DNA of 64,000 bases. It comes from Selaginella moellendorffii. Lineage: Eukaryota > Streptophyta > Lycopodiopsida > Selaginellales > Selaginellaceae. Below, piece after piece: positions 21,267 to 31,861 of the stretch. Position 1 is the stretch's first letter, and each line of letters begins with the position of its first letter. Location: the NCBI RefSeq assembly GCF_000143415.4, contig NW_003314361.1:318653-382652 (forward strand). Direction: 5' to 3'. Under the pieces are notes generated by a model. That model saw only the letters and a program-made list of their open reading frames with translations. It was not told where the DNA came from and did not search any database. The position numbers and the translations under genes were made by a program.

Positions 21267-24200
21267 TTTCCAAGTTTCAAAAAAGAAGATAAATAGGTAA
21301 AAAGACCAAACAATAAATGGTAGAAGGGTGTTTAAGTGTTGCAAATATGACTTCAGGTATTGAAAGTTATCTGTCGGCTAGTCCTTTCAAATATTCTTTT
21401 TTTACTGCCACGACAGTAGAAGGTCAGTATTGCTGGATCTTTTATTAGTCTCCACCTAAGCTAGTTGAGAAACTAATCTTCACGTGTGCACTTGACTAAA
21501 TAAGCATAAGGACGGAATTCTTAAGTGGTATTAGTCAAGCATACTTGACTTAGTTATAGAAACTCATTTGTTGGTTTGCACTTGCTAGTGTTGGGAACCC
21601 TTGCAATATTGAGTTTGGTCCCTCAATATTCACAAAATAATAATTTACTATGTTTGCTAAACACCTTCGCTATCATGCACTTTGTGTTAGTCCCATTTGG
21701 TCTCAATTGCTATTTATGGAAAGTGTCTAAATTTGCTAATTTGGCATATCTATGAAATGTAGAGATTGTCCTGAACACAATGGTGTTCGTCCTGTGTTTA
21801 AATTCGCAATCTAGCACCATTCCGTGTTTAGTAAGTTTTAAGTTTGTCCCATAGACTAATTCTTAGTACTAAGGAAGGTTAAAGGTGAAAGCCCAAAACG
21901 TGTGTTCCTCGAGAGGGGGGGGGGGGGGGGGGGGGACAAATGTATAGTTGGGGTAATGGGTTGGGCATGATCAACTAACATGAGGTATAGTTTAGTTTTT
22001 GCTTGCATATTTGTTTTTGTTCTGGCTTGGGTCTAAACTTAAGTTCCATATCATGTTAATTAAAGTACCCATATCCTCACATTAAACCACCGGTATGTTG
22101 AAATAATGCTAGACTCTATTTAACTCCGTTTTGCATGCTGGATGCTTTAAGACTATTTCAAGGCACTCCGTGTTCTTGTCCCTTCACTCCTTGGGCTGTA
22201 CACTCGGGAGTCATTCTATGCTCCAATGCCATCGCTCCTTGGCTCCATGCTTAAGAGTTTAGCTCTGTTCTTTCGTTCAATGGCCTTGAAACTTGAGTTC
22301 TGCAATACTATCCTTGGACATGTGGCAAATAACATGTGGCATGTGACATGTGGTACATAGAGGGTTTAGGTTCCACTTTGTGGTTATCCTATGGTAAATC
22401 ATTATAGGATAAAGGGTAAAAACAGATGCGATATATTTAGTATTAGAGAATGAGTCTCAGTGAGTACTGTCTAATGAGATTGGGCAACTAGTTTTGTTGC
22501 ATATGCAGAGATGAAAATGATAATCTAAATAAGTATACATTTGGGTGCAAAGGCTTCGCATTCATTTTTTTGGGTATGGACTTTCATTACCTTTTTATAC
22601 CAAGTTGTATGAGCTTGCACTTGGGCTTATAGAATGGATTGAGAGGCAAAATGTATTTAAAGTGTACCATTTTACACAAGTTTGTGCTTAGGCTCATGAG
22701 TGAGGCACATTGCAACTCAAGGTTACACTTTGAGTTGGCAAGATTAATGTTAGCATATCAATGGTTATCATTAGTGGTCATATGAGTTATTCCGTATACT
22801 ATGGGAAAAAGTAAACTTTCCTTGGGTTTGCTATCAGCGGCAAATATGCTAGTCCATAGCTATTTAGCACCGCACTAGTAGATCCTTTTTAGGCATGATT
22901 ATAAATGGATTAATCAAGATTGTAGGTATTAGTCTATTGTTTCAAGTAATCATTGTTGTGCTCTATCATAAACTTTTTTTGGATTGGACTAAAAGTAGTG
23001 CAAAAGCAAGCTTGAGGTTTGGTAAAAAATGAGATTGAAAAGAGAGTCTTTAGGGACAAAGGATTAAACATGTAAATCATTTTCTCTTCTTGAAGGAGAT
23101 GATTTGCAATAAAATATGATTTATTGTTTATGTTCACATCATGCAATCAAGAGTCCCTACCTTAATGCATGTTGGAAATAATAATTTTATAAGTGGTGAG
23201 TTATGGGATGGATAGCGGTGAAACACTAAATCATTTTATCTACACTTGCCATTGAAAAGCTTGGGTTACAATACTTAATTTTTTTCTAAAGAACCTTGCT
23301 ATTGCTCCTTAAATAGCTTGGTGTTGGATTAATTTTCAGTTTTGTCAAAAAAAGAGTGGCATGAGCTTATTTATACTATGAACAAAAGGTGGTGGTGTTT
23401 AGTATTATAAATCTCTATTGGTGGGATATAACATTTATATTGCATTTTGTCAAATAGAGTTGGCATTTGATACTCACATAAACTTTTAAAATAATAATGT
23501 GAGTTTGCTTGTGATATTGCTCAATTGATACTTATTGTGATTTTTATATCATATCCATGTGATATTGAGCAATGTGTTTACAAAGTTATTTGGTCAAATA
23601 ATGATCAACCTCAAAGTGGTTGATAGTGAAGTTAGTCTGCTTGCACATAGTAGCATTGTAATAACTTTGACTGAATTCTTAATAATGATGTATAATATAC
23701 TAAGTTTAAGTTGGTACCTTATTTCCTTGAGGGTTTGCCCATTAAGATGTTGAAAGGGTTATAACATTCATTTGCTATGGCTTATTAGTTTATCTGTTAA
23801 CACTTAGAGTAGATTGTTGAATGGAGAAGGTGTGAAGTTGAGGCATTAACATCATTAACATTTGTGTTAGTGGAAGTAGCATTGTTATTTCAAGTGATGA
23901 GGAATTTTCCTTAAAACTTGATTTTCCATATCATTTTTCTTGTTAGTGTTTTGGCTTAACATTGGGTCTTGAAGGTGATTGAAGAAAAGTGTTAATTGCA
24001 ATGTGAATATCCAAATATGTGGTCTTCGTGATTAAGCTTTGGATGTTCATTTTGTATTTTATGGATGTCAATGTTGGATATCGGAAATATGGGCATGATG
24101 TTCAAAGCTTAAGCATACTATAAGTCTTGAAAATTTGTGTTGAGGTGAACTTATGTGAAGTTGTTAATAGGAAGAAATTGGTTGAGTTTTGAAAGTTTAT

Positions 24201-24605
24201 ATTCCTAAACTGAGAGTCATTCTTTCTTTATGATGAAAATTTTTTCACAAATTTTCTTAGGCTTTTTTAATAGTTGATTTGTTGATCACTTTGCCCAAAA
24301 ACCATTTCATTTCATATTCAATTAGTGAAGGGGTTGAAGTTAACTATGGTTAACTTAGACTTTAGTAGGTAGTTTATATGATATAGCTTGAAAGGGATAT
24401 TAGAAAAGTGACTTTTGTGCCTTTCTTTTGTAGTATTGTGCTTGGTGGCAAACTGCACCTTGCATTTTGTTAGACTCTATGAGAGTAATGGGCTCTCACT
24501 AATCTTGATATAGTCTTAGTGGCCCTATGCCTTGGTTAAAGATAGTGATGTCCAACTTAGTTATTTGAAATTAAACTATATCATTCTTACAAGTCATTGA
24601 TGTTT

Positions 24606-24805
24606 CATATTCATAAAGGTTCAATTGGAAGCTCAGAAAAACATTCCCACTTTTAGCAACCCAAATCTACTGAATAAAAGTTGAGTGAGAAATTAATAAA
24701 TAAAAATAAAATATATAACCAAATAACTCTGCTAAAGAAATTCCATCCTCTTCCAACTTTAGTAATGATATAATATCCATAGCCATTTCCATGTATGGCA
24801 AGATG
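24606..24805 (-). pseudogene. Decayed copy of two exons of the 31.9-33.8 kb gene
   Basis: The segment aligns by eye with 32935-33150: TTTCATATTCATAAAG, TTGGAA-CTCAGAA, AACATTCCCA, GAGAAATT, then GAAATTCCATCCTCTTC, ACTTTAG, CATAGCCAT and GCAAGATGG. Differences are mostly C-to-T and G-to-A, the mark of methylated repeats decaying. It covers the region around the SPARLMDAS and GNAVLSFQVK exons, with part of the separating intron, so it was a genomic (not processed) duplicate. Confidence 0.7.
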
Positions 24806-26292
24806 GGTATTTTCTCAAGATTTATATCAGGCAAGATAGGTGAATTAGTCTATGGTTTGAATGTATTTTTGCTAGCTATCCCAAAATTAACCTTTGATCT
24901 GATCTCCTTTTTCCATATTCTTAAGAATGTCTTGACACTCAGTTGAGCAATAGAATCTATAATAGTGCACCAATCTTCTTTCATTTATTTCCTATAGATT
25001 TATTATACATTTGGTAGGATATCCATAGGTTTTAAAATTATCACTTTGAGAGTTTTGAGGCTTTTGTAATACTGAGAGATGAGAAACAATCAAAGTTATA
25101 ATTTCCAAGCTTTAAGTTTATTGAAAGAGATAGCAACAAAAGTGTCCTTTCATCACTTTAGTAGTAATGAGTTTGCCATTGAGTATTAGGTTTAGTGCAA
25201 AAGTTCTTTGTGAAAAATTATAGATAGGGTTGTTATCATTATAGCGAGCTTAAACACTAGAAGGCTGATTATTCACAACTAAAGAACAAGCAATAGGGCA
25301 AAAATAATGGCCAATCTACTACTGACGGTAAGTCAGATACTAAAAAGTTGTAAACTTTGTAGGGTGAGAATGATGTGGATGACCATTCCTTTTGATTGTT
25401 GTTCGTCAACTCAATTGTGTGTGGAGCAAGATGGAGCTCGAAGATACTCGTGAATCAGCTTTAATGTTGAAGGGCGTGTTTTGTGGCGGTCCAATACAGA
25501 TTTTATTGGATAGTGGAAGTGATGACAATTTTGTTTTAGCAAAGTTCATTGTGAAGCATGGCCTAGTGACATGAAGAGTTCTTCCATACACGGTAGAAGG
25601 TTTAACTACCTTTACTTAGCATTTCGATGCTTGTTTAGAGGGGTTGGAAGTGTTGGTTAGCAAAACCACACTTGTGGAAATTTTTTATTTCATAAATATC
25701 CATCATGTGGATCTCATTTTTGGGATGCCATGGTTGGTGAAGGTGGATCCAAAGATAAAGTGGAGTATTAAGTGTGTCCCATTGGAGTACGGTGGCATTA
25801 AAACTATGTGGTTTGGAGAGGGCATTCAATCTTTAGTTGTTATGCTCTCCACTACATCTTTGAAATGGGTTTATTGTAATGGAAAAACACTTTTGAGTTA
25901 CTTGCTATTTACTATTATGTTGGAGCCGGGGATGCGACCAATTTACCAACATCCATATTGATTAAGGTATGCAGAGGAGCAAGAAGTTCAGCAATAAGTT
26001 AAGGAGTTATTTGAGTTTGGATTTATTCAGTAAAATAAGTCTTTATTTAGTGCTCCAATCTTGCTTGTGAAGAAGAAGGATGGTTCAATACAAATATGTA
26101 TTGACGACCGTGCTTTGAACAAAAAGACAGTGAAGGATAAAATGTCGATGCCGCATGTGAATATATCTTAGACAAGTTTGGTGAAATATGAGTGTTTACC
26201 AAGATTGATATAAGGAGTGAATATCATCATATTACAATGGATGATGCATTTATCTCCAAGACAACATTCAATACAAGCTTTAGGCATTTTGA

Positions 26293-26356
26293 GTTTATAG
26301 TTATGCTGTTTGGTTTGACAAATTGTTTATAGTTATGCTGTTTGGTTTGACAAATT
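26293..26356. repeat. 32-bp tandem duplication within the RT region
   Basis: The unit beginning GTTTATAGTTATGCTG occurs twice head to tail (26293-26324 and 26325-26356), right at the left edge of the solo-LTR insertion. It encodes the FGLTN part of RT. Confidence 0.7.
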
Positions 26357-27099
26357 GTTATTATGGAAAAACAGGTGATATGGAGAAAAGGGGTTGGAAT
26401 GGTGAAATCGCAAAATGGTTGGCTCAATTGAGTATTTGGCTGCCAGTCGGATTACAAGTCTGATGAGAATAGAAAGAGAGGCTACACAATTGGCCGGTCA
26501 TACAACTCCTCGATCCGCACTAAGAACTTGGCCGTCAACAGAACTGAAGGTGGGCAAGGATGATGCAGGCCACAGAATCAACAAAAACCTAGAACAAGTG
26601 AATGCACTGGTATAACAGAAAGTAAAACTGAGTGAAAATTAAATGCATCTCGATGTCAATCCTGGAACACAGAGTAGGAAGTTAAATCTCACAAGCAGTT
26701 GATAAAGAAAAGTTTTATAGAGCTTTCCTTTGTGTAGAGTAGAGATGGGATAAAATTCTCACTCTCACAGCTAGCCTATTTATACTAAGTCCTTGGCAAC
26801 CATATCCATGCTTGTTGCCATGGTCCTTTCGGGTTTGTGTCTACAGTACGGATGTCGTCATCTGGCAATTGCTCCTGGTAACCGCTTCTAGGTCATTTAT
26901 ACCCGTCTAGTGTTCGAGTCTGTTGTAGAGTTGCTATTGTACAATGTCAAACCAAGATCGCTGAGAAACTGAAGTTGGAGTCGTTGGGTTGGAACTTGGG
27001 CAGTTGGACCTTGAGTCCAATTGTTTGGGACTTAGCGGCATTTTGATGTTTGAACTTGTGCTGCCGAATATTCCTTCTGTCCGACTTTTTCCTTTATCA
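26356..27099. mobile_element. Solo LTR (744 bp) inserted in the gypsy relic
   Basis: The insert begins TGTTATTATGG and ends CTTTATCA, so it has TG...CA ends. It is flanked by a perfect 5-bp repeat CAAAT (26351-26355 and 27100-27104). Removing it rejoins the RT coding sequence FGLTN to APAIFTRLM, which proves the insertion point. No gag-pol or second LTR is present inside. A CTATTTATACT near 26766 may be its promoter TATA. The family is not recognised. Confidence 0.8.
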
Positions 27100-27885
27100 C
27101 AAATGCACCAGCCATATTTACTCGGTTGATGACGGAGGTATTTAGACATTATCTTTATGATTTTGTGGAGATTTTCTTGGGCGATATTCTTGTTTTTAGC
27201 AAGAATATAGAGGAGCACCAAGTGTATTTGCGCAAGGTTCTTTTGTTATTCTATGAGAGCAAATTTTATGTGAAGAAGAGTAAATGTGAATTTGCAAAAC
27301 TAGAGGTGGAATATCTAAGTTATATTGTAACCTCTAAGGGTGTCAAGACGAATCCAAAGAAGGTGGTTATGGTGGAGAATTGGCCTACACCAAGTATAGT
27401 GGTTGAGTTACATAATTTCTTTAGTATAGCTAGTTACTATTGACATTTTTAACATAAGTTTATGGAAGTGGCTATTCCTTTGACATGATTGTTATGCAAG
27501 AACATACCATTCAAGTGGAAGAAGCCACAAAATGAGAGTTTTATAGCATTGAAATGGTTGTTGAGCGAGGTTTTAATGCTTTGTATTACTAATCTATCAA
27601 AACTTTATGAAGTGACATACGATGTGAGTAGTTATGCACTGGGAGGAGTTCTTATGCAAGAGGGACAGTCTATTGCATATAAAAGTCAAATTTTGAATCC
27701 CACAAAGCAACATTATTCCACATATAACTAAGAGTTATTTTCTATTGTTCATGCCTTGTGGATGTGGTGGCACTATCTTTATGATGTAGTGCTCATGGTG
27801 TTGACAGATCACAAACCACTTATACATCTTTTCACATAAAAGTAATTGAATACTAGGCAAATTCATTGGATGAAACAAGTATTAC

Positions 27886-28429
27886 TCTAAACTCTAAACC
27901 AAGTATTAGGTTTAGAGAGACTAAATTATGGATGAATAACTTTTTCCTATCAACTTTCATTTTGGACTTGACAACACTATATTTGGTTTGTTTGCTTTTA
28001 AAAAGCTTTCACTTGAAATCTATTTCAATTCTTTATGTCCTTTTTTTGTCAAGAATCAATTCACCATGCATTGTAGTGCATGGACAGAATGACTGAGTAT
28101 GCAAAGCAGTTGTTTTCTTCACTCTACCCCTTTATAGTAAGTGTGCCTTCTCCAAATTCACTAAAAGTATCAATGCCACTTCCAAGACAAGTCTATAAGA
28201 ATGGATTCCACTGATTACAAGTTTGGTTTTGCTTCTTTACTATAATCTAGTATCAACTTAACACCCAGAAACTCGACACAGTTAATCTTTGGTGAGATTT
28301 CGAGGAGAGCCACTCTCACTAGTAAATTGTACAGTGTTAAAAAAAGGAAAATAATAAAATGGTATATCCATCCAGCTTAACACCTAGAAACTCAACACAG
28401 TTAATCTTACACAGTAGAATAATATAATG
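27886..28429. other. AT-rich spacer with a short duplicated motif
   Basis: No gene is seen. The string CTTAACACC-AGAAACTC, then ACACAGTTAATCTT, occurs at about 28256 and 28377. The same string, inverted, matches the last coding exon of the 31.9-33.8 kb gene around 31975, so this may be another decayed piece of that gene. Confidence 0.45.
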
Positions 28430-29872
28430 TGCATACTATAACCACAAAGCTATGAACATTGGGAGATAATAAAATATAGTGTCAACACCCAAAAGAAGAT
28501 TTAGAGTCCATTTGACTGTCCACGTGAACAACATCCAAGGTCCGCGAGGCCAGAGATTTGGAGGATCCACACATGGATCCTATACCTCTCCAACATGATC
28601 GCTTACATATATGGCAAATGTGGGAGCTTGGGCGATGCCGAGGCCACCTACACTGCAAATCCAGACCCCAATGTCTTCTCCTCCAACATCCTCCCGAGGC
28701 AGCACAATTCAAAGCTTGCACGGCCTTCTTCTTCCGGGGGATGCCACACAAGGACTTCACACATTGTCTTTTTGGAATTCGATGGGATTCCTCCCAGGGT
28801 GATTTGCAGGAGAGTTTCGAGAGAATGCCATGCTGGAGCATCTTCTCCTTCACTACTATTGTCTCCGGATTTGCCCCAACCACACGATGCGAGCACTCCA
28901 TTTCATCCCCGAGAAGAGCACTGTGTCGTGGAACGCTGTGATAAATGGCCACTCACAAGTCGGCCAGCAACACACTGCCCAAGCCTTGTTCGATCACTCC
29001 CCCGATAGAAACGATCTGACGTGGGCTTTTTTGATAGCCGGACATGCCCAGAATGGGCATATGGAGCAGGCAGTAGTGATGTTTGCTTTGATGCCTTCGA
29101 TAAATCTGATCTCTTGCAATATAATGCTTGTTAGTTTTGGTAGCAACGGTTTGTTATCACAAGCTCTAGATGTCTTTTCTAGAATGCCTTGTATAGATTC
29201 TTAATCTTGGGGTTCTTTGGTCTCTGCATATGCCCTTTAAAATGGGTATCTAGAATATGAGAAACACATGTTACAGAGCTTTTACACCGAAGATTCCAGT
29301 GCTTGGAACACACTTATAGGCGCGTAATCACAAAAGGAAGACTTAGTCTTGGCATCATTTGTCTTTAGGAATACTCCCCACAGAAATCTCTGCTCGTGGA
29401 ATGCTATTGTACAAGCTTATGCCTTAAGTGGGCATTTTGAGACCGCGAACCTTCTCTTTGAAAGAATGCCGGGAAGAAGTGCCGTGGCTTACACCGACCT
29501 GTTACTAAGTTGTTGCACGAATGGAAAGCTCGTCGAATTGAAGCAGTTGTTTGATGAGATGCCTCATTCGAAGTGCATGCTCATGGCCTATGTTCAGGAC
29601 AAGGCCAAACAAACCTTCAACAAGGCAGCCCAGCATGACGTGGTTACCATGGTCCTAACTTACTCTTACCACGGTAGGCTAGACGAGGCAGCCAATCTCT
29701 TCGAGAACTTGGTCGACCATGGTAGCATCTTCATCTAAAGCGTTTGCCACAGAATGGAGCTCCAGGGGCTGGTTCCCGACAAGGTAACTCTGATGGGCGT
29801 GTTCGTCGCTTGCAGCAACTTGGGCACGATGAAGCGAGTCGGGGATTACGTGATAAGCTCTGGGATTTAACG
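28430..29872 (+). pseudogene. Inverted, broken copy of the 18.6-20.4 kb PPR gene
   Basis: The copy includes about 110 bp of 5' flank (28430-28540 mirrors 20425-20545, including the GACTGTCCACGTG-ACAACATCC stretch) and then the PPR coding sequence: YGKCGSLGDAEATY, NAVINGHSQVGQQHTAQALF, LIAGHAQNGHMEQAVVMFAL, FERMPGRSAVAYTDLLL. Frameshifts, stops (for example after MPCIDS near 29203) and small deletions break it. Homology stops after GTGATAAGCTCTGGGATTTA near 29872, about 250 bp short of the parent's end. Because flank is included it came from DNA duplication, not from mRNA. Confidence 0.92.
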
Positions 29873-30450
29873 AGAGGAAGCAGGGGCCCGTAGACTCTTT
29901 GGATCGTTTCAGTGACGGCTCGACGATGAAGAACGCGCCCGGGATCGATCACAACAGGAAGACGGATATGACGATGAGCTCCTCGAGCTCAACAGTTCCA
30001 GGCTCGGCTCCAGCTTCGCATCACGCAGCTCATTTCCATCTCCAAAAGCGCAGCACGGGCAACATCACCACGGTGCCTCCGCTTCCGCTCCCTCAAGCCA
30101 CACCAGGACGGGATCCAGCTCCACCTCGCCGCTGGCGCCGTGTCTCCACGAGCTCAAGTCACCATCGCAGTTCCTCAAGGTGGCGGAGCACGAGCTCCTC
30201 AAAAGTCACCGTCGGAGACGAGCACAAAGCCCAAAGCCCAAAGCCGGGGGTGGCGGAATAAGGTGCTGCTTCTCAAGAGCATCCAGGATATCAGGGCGCA
30301 ACCATACTGGATGAGCTCGTGAGAAAGGCCCATGATGATCAACAGGTATGACTACCGTGCTGGGTTCTCGGGAGCGGCTACACAATCGACATCGATGGTG
30401 CGGTGGTGGACTTGGCCACTGGGAATGAGATCAAGTCGCTCCCTCGTATG
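29873..30450 (+). other. GC-rich coding-like segment, not recognised
   Basis: Right after the PPR copy ends, GC content jumps. One frame reads DDELLELNSSRLGSSFASR, then FLKVAEHELLKSH; after an apparent GT donor (30343) another segment reads WVLGSGYTIDIDGAVVDLAT followed by GTATGT. Stops lie between pieces. It looks like exons of a Ser/His-rich protein, intact or decayed. No function is assigned. Confidence 0.35.
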
Positions 30451-30764
30451 TTCTCTAGCTCTCTTCGATTTGCTTTCTCTCTTGTCCCATCACTTTTCTT
30501 CTGGACTGCTTCTAGAAGCAAGGCGTTGGCTTTGGAATGTTTCCTCTGTCTTGAGGATTGACATAAAAAGAGTGTTTCTTTCATACTTCCAGTGAGTGAA
30601 AGGTGAGAGCTTGTTGGTTTTTTTTATGACTGACTCCATGCGATCAAAACAGAGTTTCATGATTTGTTCAGAACTTACAGCAGAACGGGTGAATATTCGT
30701 TTGTACTGTGACAAAGTAAAGTTTGAGTATCCACCATTCTAGCTGGCAGTCTATATCTACAATT

Positions 30765-31090
30765 CGTCCATGTTTTGTCCTTTCCTGGCTCTTTTGCCAA
30801 CTCAGTTCTTTCCTTCTTCATGCTCATAAATGTCTGTAGCTTGTCCAGTAATTGTCCCTCCATAGCTTTTGTTTTTTTGCCATTCAGTTTTTCTTTTTTT
30901 TTTGCTTGACTGTGCTCATACATGTCCGCAGCTTCTCCCCCAATTTACAACTCTACTTTCGACAGTGTCTTTTCTCCCCATTTACATAGATGTCTAGCCT
31001 TCGTCCATGTTTCTTCTTGGCTCTTTTGCCACTTAGTTCTTTTCTTCTTTGTGCTCATAAATGTCCGCAGCTTATCTAGTGTTGGTGTTC
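30765..31090. repeat. Imperfect long-period tandem repeat, pyrimidine-rich
   Basis: The string TCGTCCATGTTT, TGGCTCTTTTGCCA, CTCATAAATGTC and AGCTT appears at 30768-30845 and again at 31003-31075; a partial third copy (GTGCTCATACATGTCCGCAG) lies near 30910. The spacing is about 235 bp. No coding sense is evident. Confidence 0.55.
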
Positions 31091-31861
31091 TTCCCTCGTT
31101 GTCATGCCTGACATTCCCTGTCCATTTCTAGGCTTGATCTAAGTTTGACCACATTTGTCATGTGTTTCTCCAGCATTGTTTTTGTTCATGCTCACCCGGC
31201 ATTCTTGTAAATTTGCCTTCAACCTCTCTTTCTTGTCTTGTGAAGCTGCTCCTCTTCAAAAGAAATCCTGTCTGTATTTTGGATTTCTTCTCTACATCTT
31301 TTACCTGTTATTGCTTCTTAGCCAACTGTAAAGGAAAGTGTAAGTATGAAAGAGAGCTTTCACAAACCTTGGTCAGGTGGGAAGCACACTTTTCCTCATG
31401 GCTTGTGCTCCAGATCTGCGATTAGCTTAGCAGCAGTGGAGGCAGAAGCAGCGAGGACTCACTGTTGTTGTCTGGGAAACTCTCGGTTCCGGTTCTTCTT
31501 GAACACTGCTTCGTGAAGCATGTAGAGGTCACACATAAGATTTATCTCAAAGTCGACTTCTAGCTGTGCTAGTTGGATTTGCAATTTGAACAGCAGTGAA
31601 TTTAAAAATACTTTATATCCCTTCTTGATACCTTTTACAAACTTCAGGACTTTGTTCATTTTGCATCAATTGAGTCTCTAAACATAAGTGCCACAAGTAG
31701 GATCTCTTGGCATATTCTTCACCACTTCTCCTGCCACAACCACCATGATCTTGGATCGCACTCCAAGATCATCAATCTCCCTAAACCTCCTGCTGTAGAC
31801 AAACTAGTTTTGTCATTCTAAAACATAGTGTTGGTTCCTTGTGAAATTTAAGAACGTCGAT
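31091..31861. other. Spacer downstream of the 12-exon gene
   Basis: No recognised gene. A 66-codon minus-strand frame at 31459-31659 (starts MNKVLKFVKGIKKGYKVF) could form helices but matches no family I know. This includes the likely 3' UTR of the gene ending at 31862. Confidence 0.4.

Larger units (their letters stand above)
20546..25389. other. Long AT-rich repeat-decay block
   Basis: No intact gene is seen in about 4.8 kb. The block contains a short AAA-ATPase-like fragment (20.88 kb), an LTR-like segment (21.08-21.27 kb), a 21-base G run (21915-21935) and a decayed copy of exons from the 31.9-33.8 kb gene (24.6-24.8 kb). The rest is anonymous AT-rich sequence, probably old transposon DNA. 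Confidence 0.6.
25390..27885 (+). mobile_element. Decayed Ty3/gypsy retrotransposon (protease, RT, RNase H remains)
   Basis: Fragments occur in pol order on the plus strand: protease-like ILLDSGSDDNFVLAKF (25.5 kb), HVDLIFGMPWLVKVDPKIKW (25.7 kb), RT DGSIQICIDDRALNKK (26.1 kb), NAPAIFTRLMTEVFRHYL and FLGDILVFSKN (27.1-27.2 kb; the usual catalytic YxDD is altered to FLGD), KKSKCEFAKLEVEYLSYIV, then RNase H YDVSSYALGGVLMQEGQ and DHKPLIHLF (27.6-27.8 kb). Many stops and shifts interrupt it. RT is split by a 744-bp solo LTR. No LTR pair of its own or integrase is visible. It cannot be active. Confidence 0.85.

Noticed and set aside
21915-21935. 21-base G run as a polypurine tract of an LTR element
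   Set aside because: No LTR border is recognisable next to it; a simple homopolymer is the plainer reading.
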